A stretch of DNA of 64,000 nucleotides from Sorangium cellulosum (GCF_002950945.1 NZ_CP012673.1:12143501-12207500), one strand, 5' to 3'. Positions 8,695 to 18,304 are shown, numbered from the stretch's first letter. Numbers and translations: made by a program. Notes: a model not told the origin generated them from the letters alone.

Positions 8695-11690
8695 GCAAAC
8701 GAATTCCTCTCCCCCTCGCCCAGGACGTCTCTGGGAAAACGTACTGGCGCAGCTTGAACGAGCTCGCCGGCTCGCCCGACTTCGTCGACGCGCTCGGGCG
8801 CGAGTTCCCGCCGGGCGCCATCGAGCCGCCGGAGGGCGTCGGGCGGCGCACCTTCCTCTCGCTGATGGGCGCGTCGCTCGCCCTCGGCGGCCTCGTCGGC
8901 TGCCGCCGGCCGGAGGAGAAGATCCTCCCGTACGCGCGCGCGCCCGAGGAGGTCATCCCCGGCCAGCCGCTCTTCTACGCGACGGCGCTGCCCATGATGG
9001 GCACCGCCTTCGGCGTCCTCGTCGAGAGCCACGAGGGGCGGCCCACCAAGATCGAGGGCAACCCGAAGCACCCGGAGAGCCTCGGGGCGACCACCCTCTA
9101 CACCCAGGCCGCGGTCCTCGACCTCTACGACCCCGACCGCAGCACCTCGCCGCGGGAGGGCACGGCCGTCAAGTCCTGGGAGGACGCGGCGACGTTCCTG
9201 CGCGCCGAGGGCGACAAGCTGCGCGCCCGCGGCGGCAAGGGGCTCACGATCCTGACCGAGGCGCACCGCTCGCCCACGCTGGCGACGCGCCTCGCCGATC
9301 TGCGCAAGACGCTGCCCGAGGCGCGCGTCGTCAGGTACGAGGCCTTCTCGCGCGACGCGGCGCGGGAGGGCGCCCGGCTCGCGTTCGGCAAGCCGCTCGA
9401 GACGGCGCTCGACCTGACCAAGGCGCGCGTCATCGTCGCCCTCGACGCCGATCTGCTCGCCACCGACGGCAGCCCGATCAAGCAGGCGCGCGCGTTCGCC
9501 GCCGGCCGCGCGGTCGACAAGGACACCGCGGCGATGAACCGCCTCTACGCCGTCGAGAGCACCTTCACGGTGACCGGCGCGTCGGCGGATCACCGGCTCC
9601 GGATCCAGAGCCGCAAGATCCCCGCCTTCACCTTCGCCCTCGCGGCCGAGCTCGGGAAGCGCGGGGTCGCGCTCGACCCGGAGCTGCTCAAGACGATCGA
9701 GGGCAAGGCCGGCGGGCTCGACGCGAAGGCCACGCGCTACGCCGCCGCCATCGCCGCCGACCTCGCGGCGAACCGCGGCCAGGGCGCGGTCGTCGCCGGG
9801 CGCTCGCAGCCGAAGGAGGTCCACGCCCTCGCGCACCTCATCAACCTCGCCCTCGACAACACGGGCAAGGCGATCCGGCTCGTGGCGCCGTTCGACGAGT
9901 CGCGCGAGGGCCCCGAGGCGATCGTGGAGCTCGCGCGCTCCATCGAGCGCGGCGAGGTCGAGACGCTGCTCATCCTGGGCGGCAACCCGGCCTTCGACGC
10001 GCCCGCGGACGCGCGCTTCGCCGACGCGCTCGCCAAGGTCCCCGTCAGCGTGCACCTCGCGTCGCACGTCGACGAGACGAGCGAGCGCTCGAAGTGGCAC
10101 CTGAACCGCGCGCACCCGCTCGAGTCGTGGGGCGACGTCCGGTCGGAGGACGGGACGGCCAGCCTCGTGCAGCCGCTCATCGCGCCGCTCTTCGCCGGCA
10201 GGACCGACGCCGAGGTGGTCGAGCTCCTGCTCGGCGGCTCGCGGACGGCCTACGACCTGATGAAGGCGACGTGGACGACCGCGGAGGGCGCGGCGGGCAC
10301 CAATCAGGACCTGCGGCGCGCGCTGCACGACGGCCTGCTCGCGGGCACCCAGCTCACCGACGAGGTGGTCACCGCCGCGCCGCAGGGCGCGGTCGAGGCG
10401 CTGCGGGCGTTCGCGCCCGCCGTGGCCGAGGGGCTGGAGGTGGTCTTCCGGCCCGACGTGCACGCGTGGGACGGGCGGTTCGCGAACAACGGGTGGCTCC
10501 AGGAGCTGCCCCACCCGATGCACAAGCTCACCTGGGGCAACGGCGCGGAGATCTCGCCGTCGACCGCGGCGCGGCTCAACCTGAAGGACGGCGACGTCGT
10601 GACGCTGTCGGGCGGCGGCGCCCAGGTCCGCATCCCCGTCGTCGTGGCGCCGGGGCAGGCGGACGACTCGGTGACGATCGGCGTCGGCCAGGGCCGGCGC
10701 GCGCAGCTCCGGGTCGGGCGCGGCGTCGGCGTCGACGTGGTCCCGCTCCGGAAGAGCGACGCCTTCGAGGTCGCCGGCGGCTTCTCGATCGAGAAGACCG
10801 GCGAGGTGGCGGCGCTCGCGCGCACGCAGGAGCACTTCGTCATGGAGGGCCGCCCGCTCGCGCGCGAGGGGACGCTCGCCGAGCTCCAGCAGGATCCGGA
10901 GTTCGCCCGGAAGCAGGTCGCGGTGCCGTCGCTCTTCAGCCTGTACAAGGAGCCGGACCGCCGGCGCGGCCACGCCTGGGGCATGAGCATCGATCTCAAC
11001 GCCTGCATCGGCTGCAACGCGTGTGTGATCGCCTGCCAGGCCGAGAACAACATCCCGGTCGTGGGCGCCGACGGCGTGCGCGAGACCCGCGAGATGCACT
11101 GGATCCGCGTCGACCGCTACTTCCAGGGCGACGACCCGAACGAGCCGGAGAGCATCCACCAGCCGCTCCCCTGCCAGCACTGCGAGAACGCGCCGTGCGA
11201 GCAGGTGTGCCCGGTCGCCGCCACGACCCACAGCCCCGAGGGGCTGAACGACATGGCGTACAACCGGTGCGTCGGCACGAAGTACTGCGCCAACAACTGC
11301 CCCTACAAGGTCCGCCGCTTCAACTTCTTCGAGTACGGCCGGCCGGACACGGAGCAGGGGAAGATGCACTACAACCCCAACGTCACCGTGCGGTCGCGGG
11401 GCGTCATGGAGAAGTGCACCTTCTGCGTGCAGCGGATCAACCACGCCAAGATCGAGGCCAAGCGAGAGGGGCGTGAGCACGTCAAGGACGGCGAGGTCGT
11501 GACCGCGTGCCAGAGCGCCTGCCCGACGCGGGCCATCATCTTCGGCGACCTCAACGACCAGTCGAGCCAGGTCTCCGTGACGTCCGCGAGCCCGCGCGGC
11601 TACCACATGCTCGCGGAGATCAACACCAAGCCGCGGGTCACCTACCTCGCCAAGATCCGCAACAAGAACCCGGAGCTCGCCGACGTATGA
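8691..11690 (+). CDS. actB: Alternative complex III subunit ActB, fused molybdopterin-fold and iron-sulfur protein
   Basis: 999 residues; ATG 8691 overlaps the actA stop. A Tat-like signal sits unusually far in (GRRTFLSLMGASLALGG, about residues 57-75), which is characteristic of this family. The long middle part (about 80-740) has the fold of a molybdopterin oxidoreductase but is known in the family to lack the cofactor. The last 260 residues form a ferredoxin-like subunit with four Cys clusters: CIGCNACVIACQ, CQHCENAPCEQVCP, CVGTKYCANNCP, and CTFC paired with CQSACP. These would hold 4Fe-4S and possibly 3Fe-4S centres carrying electrons from quinol at ActC to the ActA and ActE haems. It lies on the periplasmic face. 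Its stop overlaps the actC start. Confidence 0.96.
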   Translation: MSKRIPLPLAQDVSGKTYWRSLNELAGSPDFVDALGREFPPGAIEPPEGVGRRTFLSLMGASLALGGLVGCRRPEEKILPYARAPEEVIPGQPLFYATALPMMGTAFGVLVESHEGRPTKIEGNPKHPESLGATTLYTQAAVLDLYDPDRSTSPREGTAVKSWEDAATFLRAEGDKLRARGGKGLTILTEAHRSPTLATRLADLRKTLPEARVVRYEAFSRDAAREGARLAFGKPLETALDLTKARVIVALDADLLATDGSPIKQARAFAAGRAVDKDTAAMNRLYAVESTFTVTGASADHRLRIQSRKIPAFTFALAAELGKRGVALDPELLKTIEGKAGGLDAKATRYAAAIAADLAANRGQGAVVAGRSQPKEVHALAHLINLALDNTGKAIRLVAPFDESREGPEAIVELARSIERGEVETLLILGGNPAFDAPADARFADALAKVPVSVHLASHVDETSERSKWHLNRAHPLESWGDVRSEDGTASLVQPLIAPLFAGRTDAEVVELLLGGSRTAYDLMKATWTTAEGAAGTNQDLRRALHDGLLAGTQLTDEVVTAAPQGAVEALRAFAPAVAEGLEVVFRPDVHAWDGRFANNGWLQELPHPMHKLTWGNGAEISPSTAARLNLKDGDVVTLSGGGAQVRIPVVVAPGQADDSVTIGVGQGRRAQLRVGRGVGVDVVPLRKSDAFEVAGGFSIEKTGEVAALARTQEHFVMEGRPLAREGTLAELQQDPEFARKQVAVPSLFSLYKEPDRRRGHAWGMSIDLNACIGCNACVIACQAENNIPVVGADGVRETREMHWIRVDRYFQGDDPNEPESIHQPLPCQHCENAPCEQVCPVAATTHSPEGLNDMAYNRCVGTKYCANNCPYKVRRFNFFEYGRPDTEQGKMHYNPNVTVRSRGVMEKCTFCVQRINHAKIEAKREGREHVKDGEVVTACQSACPTRAIIFGDLNDQSSQVSVTSASPRGYHMLAEINTKPRVTYLAKIRNKNPELADV

Positions 11691-13120
11691 GCGCCACAGC
11701 ACCCCTCCAGGTCAGCCACCCCCCGGTCCCGGACCGCGCCGCCCTCTTGGATGAGGCGCCGCTCGTGCAGCAGAAGGACGACTTCCGTTCGATCACCGAC
11801 AAGGTCGCCGGGATCGTCCTCGGCAAGCGGCCCTCCGGCTGGCTCATCCTGCTGTCCCTCGCCGTCAGCCTGCTGCTCGTCCTCGGCGGCTCGCTCGTCA
11901 ACCTCGTGGCGACCGGTATCGGCATCTGGGGCCTGAACACCACGGTCAACTGGGCGTGGGACATCACCGGCTTCGTGTTCTGGGTCGGTATCGGCCACGC
12001 CGGCACGCTGATCAGCGCCATCCTCTTCCTCTTCCGCCAGAAGTGGAGGACGAGCATCAACCGCGCGGCGGAGGCGATGACGATCTTCGCCGTCGCGTGC
12101 GCCGCCATCTACCCGGTGGCCCACCTCGGCCGGATCTGGTTCGCCTACTGGCTGTTCCCGATCCCGAACCAGATGAGCATCTGGCCGAACTTCAAGAGCC
12201 CCCTGCTCTGGGACGTCTTCGCCGTCTCGACGTACGCGACGGTCTCGGCCCTGTTCTGGTTCGTCGGGCTCATCCCCGATGTCGCCACGCTCCGCGACCG
12301 GGCCACGACCCGGACGAAGCAGATCGTCTTCGGGATCCTCAGCCTCGGGTGGCGCGGCTCGCACCGCAACTGGGTGCACTACGAGAAGGCCTACCTCATC
12401 TTCGCGGGGCTCTCGACGCCGCTCGTGCTCAGCGTGCACACGATCGTCTCCTTCGACTTCGCCGTGTCGGTCGTCCCCGGCTGGCACACGACGATCTTCC
12501 CGCCGTACTTCGTCGCGGGCGCCATCTTCAGCGGGTTCGCGATGGTCGTCACGCTGATGGTGTTCGCGCGCAAGGCGTTCGGCCTCGAGGGGCTCATCAC
12601 GATGCGGCACCTCGAGAACATGAACAAGGTGATCGTCGCGACGGGCACCATGGTCGGTTACGCGTACGGCATGGAGCTCTTCATCGCCTGGTACAGCGGC
12701 AACGGCTACGAGCGGTTCGCCTTCGCGAACCGCATCATGGGCCCCTACGCCTGGGCGTACTGGACCATGGTGAGCTGCAACGTGATCTTCCCCCAGCTCT
12801 TCTGGTTCAAGAAGATCCGCACCAGCATCCCCGCGATGTTCATCATCTCGATCCTGGTCAACATCGGCATGTGGTTCGAGCGCTTCGTCATCATCGTGAC
12901 GAGCCTCCACCGGGACTTCCTCCCCTCGAGCTGGACCTACTTCCGCCCGACCTTCTGGGACATGTCGACGTTCTTCGGCTCGTTCGGCCTGTTCTTCACC
13001 CTCTTCCTGCTGTTCGTCCGCTACCTCCCGATGGTCGCGATCAGCGAGGTGAAGGGGATCACGCCGGGAGCCGATCCGCACGGCTCGCACAGCAACGACG
13101 AGGCGCACCATGCAGCGTGA
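11687..13120 (+). CDS. actC: Alternative complex III subunit ActC, NrfD-like quinol-oxidising membrane subunit
   Basis: 477 residues from an ATG overlapping the actB stop. About ten transmembrane helices of the NrfD/PsrC type begin near residue 49 (WLILLSLAVSLLLVLGGSLV). Conserved family stretches include GHAGTLISA, RTSINRAAEAMT and WYSGNGYERFAF. ActC is thought to carry one of the quinol sites and to contain polar residues for proton movement (family knowledge). The first 45 residues are cytoplasmic and polar. The C-terminal tail is His-rich (HGSHSNDEAHHAA). It overlaps the actD start by 11 bp, so the two are translationally coupled. Confidence 0.96.
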   Translation: MSATAPLQVSHPPVPDRAALLDEAPLVQQKDDFRSITDKVAGIVLGKRPSGWLILLSLAVSLLLVLGGSLVNLVATGIGIWGLNTTVNWAWDITGFVFWVGIGHAGTLISAILFLFRQKWRTSINRAAEAMTIFAVACAAIYPVAHLGRIWFAYWLFPIPNQMSIWPNFKSPLLWDVFAVSTYATVSALFWFVGLIPDVATLRDRATTRTKQIVFGILSLGWRGSHRNWVHYEKAYLIFAGLSTPLVLSVHTIVSFDFAVSVVPGWHTTIFPPYFVAGAIFSGFAMVVTLMVFARKAFGLEGLITMRHLENMNKVIVATGTMVGYAYGMELFIAWYSGNGYERFAFANRIMGPYAWAYWTMVSCNVIFPQLFWFKKIRTSIPAMFIISILVNIGMWFERFVIIVTSLHRDFLPSSWTYFRPTFWDMSTFFGSFGLFFTLFLLFVRYLPMVAISEVKGITPGADPHGSHSNDEAHHAA

Positions 13121-13901
13121 CAGCGACGCTCCGAGCGAGAAGCGCTCCGAGGAGCCTGCCTCCACCCGGGAGGCGGATGAGCGGAACGAGAAGGCCCCCG
13201 AGCGCGGCTACCACAACGACTTCACGCCGCAGGGCCACGTGCCGGACGATGACGCCGAGTACGACAAGCACGACCGGGCGAACGAAGCGGCGCACGGCGG
13301 CAAGGCCGCGCTCGCGATCGAGCGCAAGATCGAGCGCAAGATCGAGGTCGCGGAGCAGGAGGGGGCCGGCGGGAGCACCACGTTCGCGATCATGGGCTAC
13401 TTCACGACCCCGGCGGACATCTATCACGCGTGCGAGGCGCTCCGGGACGCCGGGTACAGCCGCTTCGACGCGCACACGCCGTTCCCCGTGCACGGGCTGG
13501 AGAAGGCGATGGGGCTCAAGCCGTCTCGCCTCCCGTGGTTCGTGCTCGCCGGCGGGATCACCGGGCTCCTCAGCGGCATCGCGCTCGCCTGGTACACGCA
13601 GGCCTTCGACTACCCGCTCATCATCAGCGGCAAGCCGTCCTTCTCGTACCAGGCGTTCATCCCCGTGTTCTTCGAGCTCACCGTGCTCTTCGCGGCGCTC
13701 ACGTGCTTCTTCGGGCTCTTCGCGATCTCGCGCCTGCCCTCGTTCTTCCACCCGACCATGACGCACCCCAATTTCCCGCGCGCGACCGACGACGCCTTCT
13801 TCGTCAGCGTCGAGGCGACCGACCCGAAGTTCGACCCGACCGAGACGCGCAACCTCCTCCAGCGCGTGGGGGCGCAGGGCATCAGGGAGGTCTACTCGTG
13901 A
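13110..13901 (+). CDS. actD: Alternative complex III subunit ActD (DUF3341)
   Basis: 263 residues. The first 85 residues are charged and low in complexity (many Glu, Lys and Arg, with an IERKIERKIE repeat) and are not part of the core family. The DUF3341 core starts at TTFAIMGYFTTPADIYHACEAL and continues through the hallmark FDAHTPFPVHGLEKAMGL. Two transmembrane helices follow (about residues 140-160 and 185-210). ActD is a peripheral/membrane subunit of alternative complex III without known cofactors. The gene begins inside the actC 3' end and its TGA overlaps the GTG of actE. The charged N-terminal extension is longer than in typical members. Confidence 0.93.
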   Translation: MQRDSDAPSEKRSEEPASTREADERNEKAPERGYHNDFTPQGHVPDDDAEYDKHDRANEAAHGGKAALAIERKIERKIEVAEQEGAGGSTTFAIMGYFTTPADIYHACEALRDAGYSRFDAHTPFPVHGLEKAMGLKPSRLPWFVLAGGITGLLSGIALAWYTQAFDYPLIISGKPSFSYQAFIPVFFELTVLFAALTCFFGLFAISRLPSFFHPTMTHPNFPRATDDAFFVSVEATDPKFDPTETRNLLQRVGAQGIREVYS

Positions 13902-14503
13902 AACGTTGGTGTATTCCCCTCCTCGTCGCCCTGGCGGGCTGCCGGGGACAGGCGAGCAGCGATCCGCCGATCCACGTCTTCGACGACATGGACTGGCAGC
14001 CCAAGTTCCAGCCCGAGGAGGGCACCTCGCTGTTCCCGGACGGGCGCGCGATGCGGCCGCTCGTGCAGGGCACGGTGGCCCAGGGCTCGCTCGACGAGAG
14101 CGAGGCCTTCCGCACCGGCAAGGACGGCGAGGCGTTCGTGGCCATGGCACCGATCACCGTCGACGACGCGGTGATCCGGCGGGGCCGGGATCGCTTCAAC
14201 ATCTACTGCGCGCCGTGCCACGACCAGAGCGGGAGCGGGCAGGGCATGGTGGTGAAGCGCGGGTATCCGCCGCCGATCGACCTCGCGTCCGACCGGGCGC
14301 GCGGGCTGCCCGACGGCGAGATCTTCAACGTGATCACGAACGGCGTGCGCAACATGCCTTCTTATCGGAAGCAGATCCCGGTCCGTGATCGGTGGGCGAT
14401 CGTCACGTGGGTGCGCGTGCTCCAGCGCAGCCAGCACGCGCGGATCGACGACGTGCCGGAGGGACAGCGGGGCAACATCGTGAAGGAGAGCGGAACTCCA
14501 TGA
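13898..14503 (+). CDS. actE: Alternative complex III subunit ActE, monohaem cytochrome c lipoprotein
   Basis: 201 residues from a GTG that overlaps the actD stop (GTGA). A short signal ends in the lipobox LVALAGC, so it should be lipid-anchored on the periplasmic side. One CxxCH motif (CAPCH) follows NIY, and a distal Met in GVRNMPSYRK is the likely second haem ligand, a class I cytochrome c arrangement. In known complexes ActE is the exit cytochrome that docks onto the oxidase. The following actF start overlaps its stop (ATGA at 14500-14503). Confidence 0.95.
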   Translation: MKRWCIPLLVALAGCRGQASSDPPIHVFDDMDWQPKFQPEEGTSLFPDGRAMRPLVQGTVAQGSLDESEAFRTGKDGEAFVAMAPITVDDAVIRRGRDRFNIYCAPCHDQSGSGQGMVVKRGYPPPIDLASDRARGLPDGEIFNVITNGVRNMPSYRKQIPVRDRWAIVTWVRVLQRSQHARIDDVPEGQRGNIVKESGTP

Positions 14504-15705
14504 AGTCCCACGGAAAAGCGCTCGCCGAGGACACGAAGGTCCTCGACAAGGCGGTCGCGCGGCGGCTCGTCTCGCGGGGCATGACGCTCGCCATCGCCGG
14601 CGTCGTGCTCTCGGCGGTCGCGGCGATCGTCGACAGGAAGCGCTTCGCGTTCTCGTACCTCACCGGCTTCACCTGGATCGCGACGATCGCGCTCGGCGCG
14701 CTGTTCTTCGTGCTCATCCAGCACCTCACGCGCGCCCGCTGGTCCGCGGCCGCTCGGCGCCACATGGAGTGGATGAGCGGCGTCCTGCCCGCGTGCGCCG
14801 TGCTGTTCCTGCCGATCGCGGTGCTCGCGCACGACATCTACCACCACTGGATGGGGCCCGAGGCCGCGCACGACGCGCTCCTCCGCCAGAAGGCGGCGTA
14901 CCTCAACCCGACCTTCTTCTACATCCGCGCGGTGGTGTACCTCGCGGCGTGGGCGGGCCTGTCGATCTGGTTCATCAAGACCTCCCGCGCGCAGGACGAG
15001 AGCGCCGACATGCGGCCCACGGCGAAGATGCGGGCGTCGAGCGCCCCGGCCATCATCGTCTTCGCGCTCACGCTCTCGTTCGCGTCCTTCGACTGGCTGA
15101 TGAGCATCGACCCCCACTGGTACTCGACGATCTTCGGGGTGTACGTGTTCTCCGGGGCCGCGACGAGCTCGCTCTCGGCGCTCGCGCTGATCACGATCGC
15201 GCTCCACAAGGCGGGGCTGCTCCGCAACGTGAGCAACATCGAGCGCCAGCACGACATCGGGAAGCTCCTCTTCGGCTTCACCATCTTCTGGGCGTACATC
15301 GCGTTCTCGCAATACCTGCTGATCTGGTACGCCAACATCCCGGAGGAGACGATCTTCTTCCGTCACCGCTGGGAGGGGTCGTGGAAGGCCGTGAGCCTCG
15401 CCCTGCTGTTCGGGCACTTCGTCGTACCGTTCCTCGTCCTGCTGTCGCGGCACGCGAAGCGGAGCCCGGTCGTGCTCGGCGCGGCGTCGGTGCTCCTCCT
15501 CGTGATGCACTACGTCGACCTCTACTGGCTCATCATGCCGAACCTCGACCACCACGGCGCGCACCTCAGCTGGATCGATCTGGCCGGCTTGCTGGGCCCC
15601 CTGGGTGTGGGAGCCTGGGTGGTGTCGATGCAGGCGGCGAAGAGCCCGCTCTATCCCCTGAACGACCCCCACCTCGCCGACGCGGCTCGGATCGACAACC
15701 CGTAA
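14500..15705 (+). CDS. actF: Alternative complex III subunit ActF, membrane subunit homologous to ActC
   Basis: 401 residues from an ATG overlapping the actE stop. About ten hydrophobic helices are spread over residues 27-380, with loop motifs typical of ActF (HDIYHHWM, FASFDWLMSIDPHWYSTIFGVY, RHRWEGSWKAVSLAL, MHYVDLYWLIMPNL). ActF is a shorter relative of ActC/NrfD that packs beside it in the membrane and may take part in proton conduction. A clear ribosome binding site for the next gene (AAGGAG) lies in the 10-bp gap after its stop, so the operon continues. Confidence 0.95.
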   Translation: MKSHGKALAEDTKVLDKAVARRLVSRGMTLAIAGVVLSAVAAIVDRKRFAFSYLTGFTWIATIALGALFFVLIQHLTRARWSAAARRHMEWMSGVLPACAVLFLPIAVLAHDIYHHWMGPEAAHDALLRQKAAYLNPTFFYIRAVVYLAAWAGLSIWFIKTSRAQDESADMRPTAKMRASSAPAIIVFALTLSFASFDWLMSIDPHWYSTIFGVYVFSGAATSSLSALALITIALHKAGLLRNVSNIERQHDIGKLLFGFTIFWAYIAFSQYLLIWYANIPEETIFFRHRWEGSWKAVSLALLFGHFVVPFLVLLSRHAKRSPVVLGAASVLLLVMHYVDLYWLIMPNLDHHGAHLSWIDLAGLLGPLGVGAWVVSMQAAKSPLYPLNDPHLADAARIDNP

Positions 15706-15715
15706 GGAGCCGGCC

Positions 15716-16486
15716 ATGAGCAAAGCGACCGACAAAGCAGTGACCGAAGTGGCCGACGTCGTGCACGCCGTGGCGGGGTCCCACACGGGGAACGCCGGGG
15801 CGGGGCACGTCGAGGGCGAGCACCCCGAGGGCGAGCACGCGGAGCCGGATCGCCCCAACAACGCGCGCCTCTTCGCGATCGTCGTGGCCACGCTGATCTC
15901 CCTCGTGGTGACCGTGGCCTTCGTGAACGAGGTCTTCAAGGCGACGATGGAGCGGGAGATCTCGATCAAGGTGCTCGAGCCGCCGAGCAGCGGGCTCCGC
16001 GGCCTGCGGGCCATGGAGCAGGAGCGCCTCAGCCGGTACCAGTGGGCGAGCGAGAAGGACGGCGTCGTCCGCATCCCGGTCGATCAGGCCATCCCGCTCA
16101 CCCTGAAGGACTACCAGGAGAAGCGCATCGGCCTGCCCGTGCCCGGCGCGGCGAACCCGGCGAAGCCCGAGGACAGCGCCACGAAGCCCGACGAGGCGTC
16201 GACGCCGAACGCCGAGAGCGGCGAGCCCCTGAAGGGCGACGGCGCGGCGAAGCCCGCGGACGCCGCGAACAAGCCGGCGGACGCCGCGGACGCGGCCAAG
16301 CCCGCGGACGCCAAGCCCGCCGACGCCACCAAGCCCGCGGACGCCAAGCCCGCCGACGCCACCAAGCCCGCGGACGCCAAGCCCGCCAAGCCCGAGGGCG
16401 CCAAGCCCCAGACGGGCACGCCTGTCAAGCCCGAAGGCGCGGCGCCCAAGCCCGCCAGCCCAGCCCCCGCAGCACCTGTGCAGTGA
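15716..16486 (+). CDS. Repeat-rich single-pass membrane protein of the ACIII-caa3 operon
   Basis: 256 residues, starting 8 bases after an AAGGAG ribosome binding site. The N-terminal 50 residues are polar and His/Glu-rich (HVEGEHPEGEHAEPDR), then one transmembrane helix (about 51-72, LFAIVVATLISLVVTVAFV). A conserved-looking segment follows (residues 80-140: LRAMEQERLSRYQW, VVRIPVDQAIPLTL). The last 115 residues are an Ala/Pro/Lys tail built on KPADA units, encoded partly by 33-bp DNA repeats. I do not recognise a family. Its place between actF and the copper chaperone suggests an assembly or bridging role between complex III and the oxidase (inference). The tail resembles flexible periplasmic spacers. 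Its stop overlaps the next ATG by one base. Confidence 0.85.
   Translation: MSKATDKAVTEVADVVHAVAGSHTGNAGAGHVEGEHPEGEHAEPDRPNNARLFAIVVATLISLVVTVAFVNEVFKATMEREISIKVLEPPSSGLRGLRAMEQERLSRYQWASEKDGVVRIPVDQAIPLTLKDYQEKRIGLPVPGAANPAKPEDSATKPDEASTPNAESGEPLKGDGAAKPADAANKPADAADAAKPADAKPADATKPADAKPADATKPADAKPAKPEGAKPQTGTPVKPEGAAPKPASPAPAAPVQ
16298..16387 (+). repeat. 33-bp in-frame tandem repeat, about 2.7 copies
   Basis: Units start at 16298, 16331 and 16364 (partial); each encodes KPADAKPADAT. Degenerate KPADA units extend upstream to about 16246. Confidence 0.85.
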
Positions 16487-17328
16487 TGTCCCGCCCGCTG
16501 TTCGCCCTGCTCGCCTTGTGCGCGCTCCTGGTCGCCACCCCGCCCCGGAGCGCGCGCGCAGCCGACACCACCATCCCGCCTGAGCTCGCCGGAGTCGATA
16601 TCGTGGAGCGGCCGGGAGCCCAGCTCCCGCGTGCGCTCCAGCTCCGGGACCAGTCAGGGCAGACGGTCGAGCTCGGGCGCTACACGACGGGCGACAAACC
16701 CCTCGTCCTGGTGCTGGGGTATTTCGAGTGCCCCATGTTGTGCTCGCTGGTCCTGAACGGCGTGCTGCAGGCCATGAAGGAGAGCGACTGGAGCGCGGGC
16801 ACGGAGTACCGCGCCCTCGTCGTGAGCTTCGACCCCCGCGACACGCCCGAGGCTGCGCGAAAGAAGCGAGCGAACTATATTGAGGCCTACGGCAGGCCCG
16901 TCGCCGGCGACGGGTTCGACTTCCTCGTCGGCGACGAGGCGTCGGTGCGCACGCTCGCCGACACCGTGGGCTTCAACTACCGATGGGACGACACGACGAA
17001 GCAGTACGCCCACGCGGCGGGCGCCTTCATCTTCACGCCGGACGGGCGCCTGTCGAGGACGCTCTACGGCATCTCGTTCCCCCAGAAGAACTTCAGCCTC
17101 GCGCTGCGCGAAGCAGGCGGAGGGCAGGTCGGGAGCGCCTGGGATCGGGTGCTCCTGTTCTGTTTCCATTACGATCCCAACGCTCGAGGGTACGTCCTCG
17201 CGACGAAGCGGCTGATGATGGCGGCGGGCGCCGTCACCGTCGTCCTGCTCGCCCTCTGGCTCATCCGCTTCTGGCGGGTGGAACGCTCCCGTTCTCGCCT
17301 GCAGGCGCGAACCAACGAGGCTTCCTAG
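16486..17328 (+). CDS. SCO1/SenC-type copper chaperone
   Basis: 280 residues from the ATG that overlaps the previous stop by one base. A signal peptide (residues 1-26) is followed by a thioredoxin-like fold with the copper-binding CPMLC motif (C82, C86) and a downstream His in KQYAHAAGAFIFTPDG, the usual third ligand. SCO proteins deliver copper to the CuA site of oxidase subunit II, whose gene follows directly. An extra hydrophobic stretch near the C-terminus (AAGAVTVVLLALWLIRFW) would anchor the protein by its tail, which is less usual. The gene context, just before coxB, agrees with the function. Confidence 0.93.
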   Translation: MSRPLFALLALCALLVATPPRSARAADTTIPPELAGVDIVERPGAQLPRALQLRDQSGQTVELGRYTTGDKPLVLVLGYFECPMLCSLVLNGVLQAMKESDWSAGTEYRALVVSFDPRDTPEAARKKRANYIEAYGRPVAGDGFDFLVGDEASVRTLADTVGFNYRWDDTTKQYAHAAGAFIFTPDGRLSRTLYGISFPQKNFSLALREAGGGQVGSAWDRVLLFCFHYDPNARGYVLATKRLMMAAGAVTVVLLALWLIRFWRVERSRSRLQARTNEAS

Positions 17329-17353
17329 GATACAAGGTGGCGGAGCCACAACT

Positions 17354-18304
17354 ATGGTGATGAACAACCCGATCGAACTCGGCTCCTTCTGGTTGCCCCG
17401 ACAGGGCTCGACGCTCGCGGAGCACATCGACTCCGGCTGGGCGGCGGCCTACTGGGTCTCCGTCGTCTTCTTCGTCCTGGTCGTCGGGGCGATCGTGTGG
17501 TTCGCCCTCAAGTACCGGCGGCGCACCGAGAACGACAAGACGAGCCCCATCGACCACAGCACGACGGTCGAGGTCGTCTGGACGCTGATCCCGCTCGCCA
17601 TCGTGATCGCGCTCTTCTTCGTGGGCATGCGCGGCTACGTGCACGCCTCGGTGGCGCCGGCCGAGGCCTACGAGATCAACGCCACGGGCGAGATGTACCT
17701 CTGGACGTTCACCTACCCGGACGGGACGACGACGGTGAACGAGCTCGCCGTGCCGCGCGGGCGCCCGGTGCGGATGATCCTGAGCTCGAAGGACATCCTC
17801 CACAGCTTCTACATCCCGGAGTTCCGGGTGAAGCAGGACATGGTCCCGGGGTCGTACACGTCGGTGTGGTTCGAGGCGACGGAGGCGCGCGAGACGGTGC
17901 TCCTCTGCACGGAGTACTGCGGCTCCGGCCACTCCGACATGCTGGCCACCGTCAAGGTGCTGGAGCCGTCGGACTTCGAGAAGTGGCTCGAGGGCAACAA
18001 CAACAGCGATCTCCCGCCCGAGGAGCTCGGCAAGGCGCTGTTCGTCAAGCGGAGCTGCGCCACCTGCCACTCGCTCGACGGCACGCGGCTCCAGGGCCCG
18101 ACGCTGAAGGGGCTCTTCGGCCGCCAGGAGGAGCTCGCGGACGGCTCGACGGTCACGGCGGACGAGAACTACTTCCGCGAGAGCGTGTTCAACCCGGCCG
18201 GCCAGGTCGTGCGCGGGTACCCGCCGGTGATGCCTTCTTTCAAGGGGCTCCTGAAGGACAGAGAAGTGGATGCGCTCATCGCTTACCTGAAGACGGTGAA
18301 GTGA
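17354..18304 (+). CDS. coxB: Cytochrome c oxidase subunit II with fused cytochrome c (caa3 type)
   Basis: 316 residues; ATG 17354, with a second ATG two codons later. Two N-terminal transmembrane helices (about 33-53 and 75-95) precede the periplasmic cupredoxin domain. CuA ligands are present: HSFYIPEF gives the first His, and CTEYCGSGHSDM the two Cys, the second His and the Met. The C-terminal 80 residues form a cytochrome c domain with CATCH and a distal Met (VMPSFKG). Such a fusion defines caa3 oxidases, which take electrons from ActE or from a soluble cytochrome. It belongs to the same operon as alternative complex III. Confidence 0.97.
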   Translation: MVMNNPIELGSFWLPRQGSTLAEHIDSGWAAAYWVSVVFFVLVVGAIVWFALKYRRRTENDKTSPIDHSTTVEVVWTLIPLAIVIALFFVGMRGYVHASVAPAEAYEINATGEMYLWTFTYPDGTTTVNELAVPRGRPVRMILSSKDILHSFYIPEFRVKQDMVPGSYTSVWFEATEARETVLLCTEYCGSGHSDMLATVKVLEPSDFEKWLEGNNNSDLPPEELGKALFVKRSCATCHSLDGTRLQGPTLKGLFGRQEELADGSTVTADENYFRESVFNPAGQVVRGYPPVMPSFKGLLKDREVDALIAYLKTVK

